DNA of 64,000 bases from Methanocella_A sp963792125 (GTDB taxonomy: Archaea > Halobacteriota > Methanocellia > Methanocellales > Methanocellaceae). The notes beneath the pieces were generated by a model. It searched no databases. It worked only from the letters and a program-made list of their open reading frames with translations, and was not told where the DNA came from. This document shows, piece after piece, positions 63,757 to 64,000 of the stretch. How positions within the stretch are numbered: the first letter of the stretch is position 1; each line of letters starts with the position of its first letter. Made by a program: the position numbers and the translations under genes. The stretch is taken from contig CAWBVA010000004.1 of assembly GCA_963792125.1 (NCBI GenBank), positions 124,001-188,000 on the forward strand, in the 5' to 3' direction.

Positions 63757-63800
63757 AGATGATACAGAGGGCATAAAGGTCACGGAGGACGTCACTTAGT
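63757..63800. repeat. CACAGAGG-family remnant
   Basis: ATACAGAGGGCATAAAGGTC then ACGGAGGACGTCAC: two or three degenerate units directly after the acetyltransferase. The rest of 63801-64000 shows no supported gene. Confidence 0.45.
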
Positions 63801-64000
63801 CTGATTTGCTAAAACATCTGCCCTCCGGCCATCTCTTGTGTATCGGTTGATAATCATCTCATAGGTTGTGTGCGCATGCCTTCTCGCCCGCGCGCGAATG
63901 TCCCGGCACTCGATTATCTCTTCCCGGCAACTGCGATACAATTGGGTGGTCAACGACTCGTCATCTAAAAAGTAAAGTATTTGGGGCGCATACGCTTCTT

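Overview
The window reads as the chromosome of a methanogenic euryarchaeon, most likely from the Methanocella (Rice Cluster I) group. The evidence is ribosomal protein S8e, Trm1, TruD, Pth2, an archaeosine tRNA-guanine transglycosylase, a geranylgeranyl reductase for archaeal lipids, an F420-hydrogenase beta-type subunit, a lone siroheme sulfite-reductase-like protein, archaeosortase A, the archaeal ADH synthase of aromatic amino acid synthesis, and AT-rich TATA-box promoters in GC-rich coding DNA. The genus is inferred from gene content, not from an alignment.

Layout. 0-9.3 kb: M20 dipeptidase, voltage-gated-type K+ channel, secreted beta-propeller protein with a Thr-Pro tail, a DUF169 plus metallo-beta-lactamase pair, a DUF2284 protein, a small membrane protein, a pyruvate-kinase C-terminal-like protein and a DUF2797 protein. 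9.3-18 kb: a winged-helix protein with a repeat-rich leader, a DRTGG/BioD-like ATPase, an exported Val-Pro-Cys repeat protein, an MTH865-family protein, the truD / unknown / pth2 run, and geranylgeranyl reductase. 18-31.5 kb: a large SPFH protein, trm1, a membrane protein / MoxR / VWA operon, tldD-pmbA, a surface protein, an FAD dehydrogenase and a BtrH-like protein. 31.7-44.3 kb: a MgtA-type P-type ATPase, a lipoprotein, the sulfite-reductase-like protein, a YkgJ-type protein, glutaredoxin, a KGG protein, tgtA, two convergent TPR proteins, mscL and rps8e. 44.3-64 kb: a TraB-like protein, a membrane-anchored propeller/winged-helix regulator, artA, thiM-thiE, glycerate kinase, a phosphatase-like surface protein, ADH synthase, CBS-ParB plus hisE, a PAS histidine kinase, YhbY, a methyltransferase, a cyclase, a PfkB kinase, an F420 hydrogenase beta-like protein, several tiny ORFs and a GNAT acetyltransferase.

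Two things stand out at the scale of the whole window. First, about 30 single-base frame disruptions break otherwise conserved genes. Almost all behave as one extra base, and they cluster at 0-18 kb, 32-33.3 kb and 45-49.4 kb, while 18-31.5, 35-44 and 50-64 kb are clean. Interrupted genes are therefore given as single coding regions with the break points stated; gene lengths modulo 3 agree with the counted shifts. Localised sequence or assembly error is the simplest explanation. Second, intergenic spaces hold three families of repeat modules: CACAGAGG/CCTCTGTG hairpins, GCCAAGG/CCTTGGC MITE-like elements with terminal inverted repeats, and a 29-bp core (CTCARCGTATAC...) found three times in the same orientation relative to the nearest gene.

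The most system-like assemblies are the membrane protein-MoxR-VWA operon (21.4-24.5 kb), the SPFH protein with four N-terminal beta repeats, and the propeller-TM-winged-helix one-component regulator (45.3-47.4 kb). No rRNA, tRNA, CRISPR array, insertion-sequence transposase or prophage was recognised by eye.
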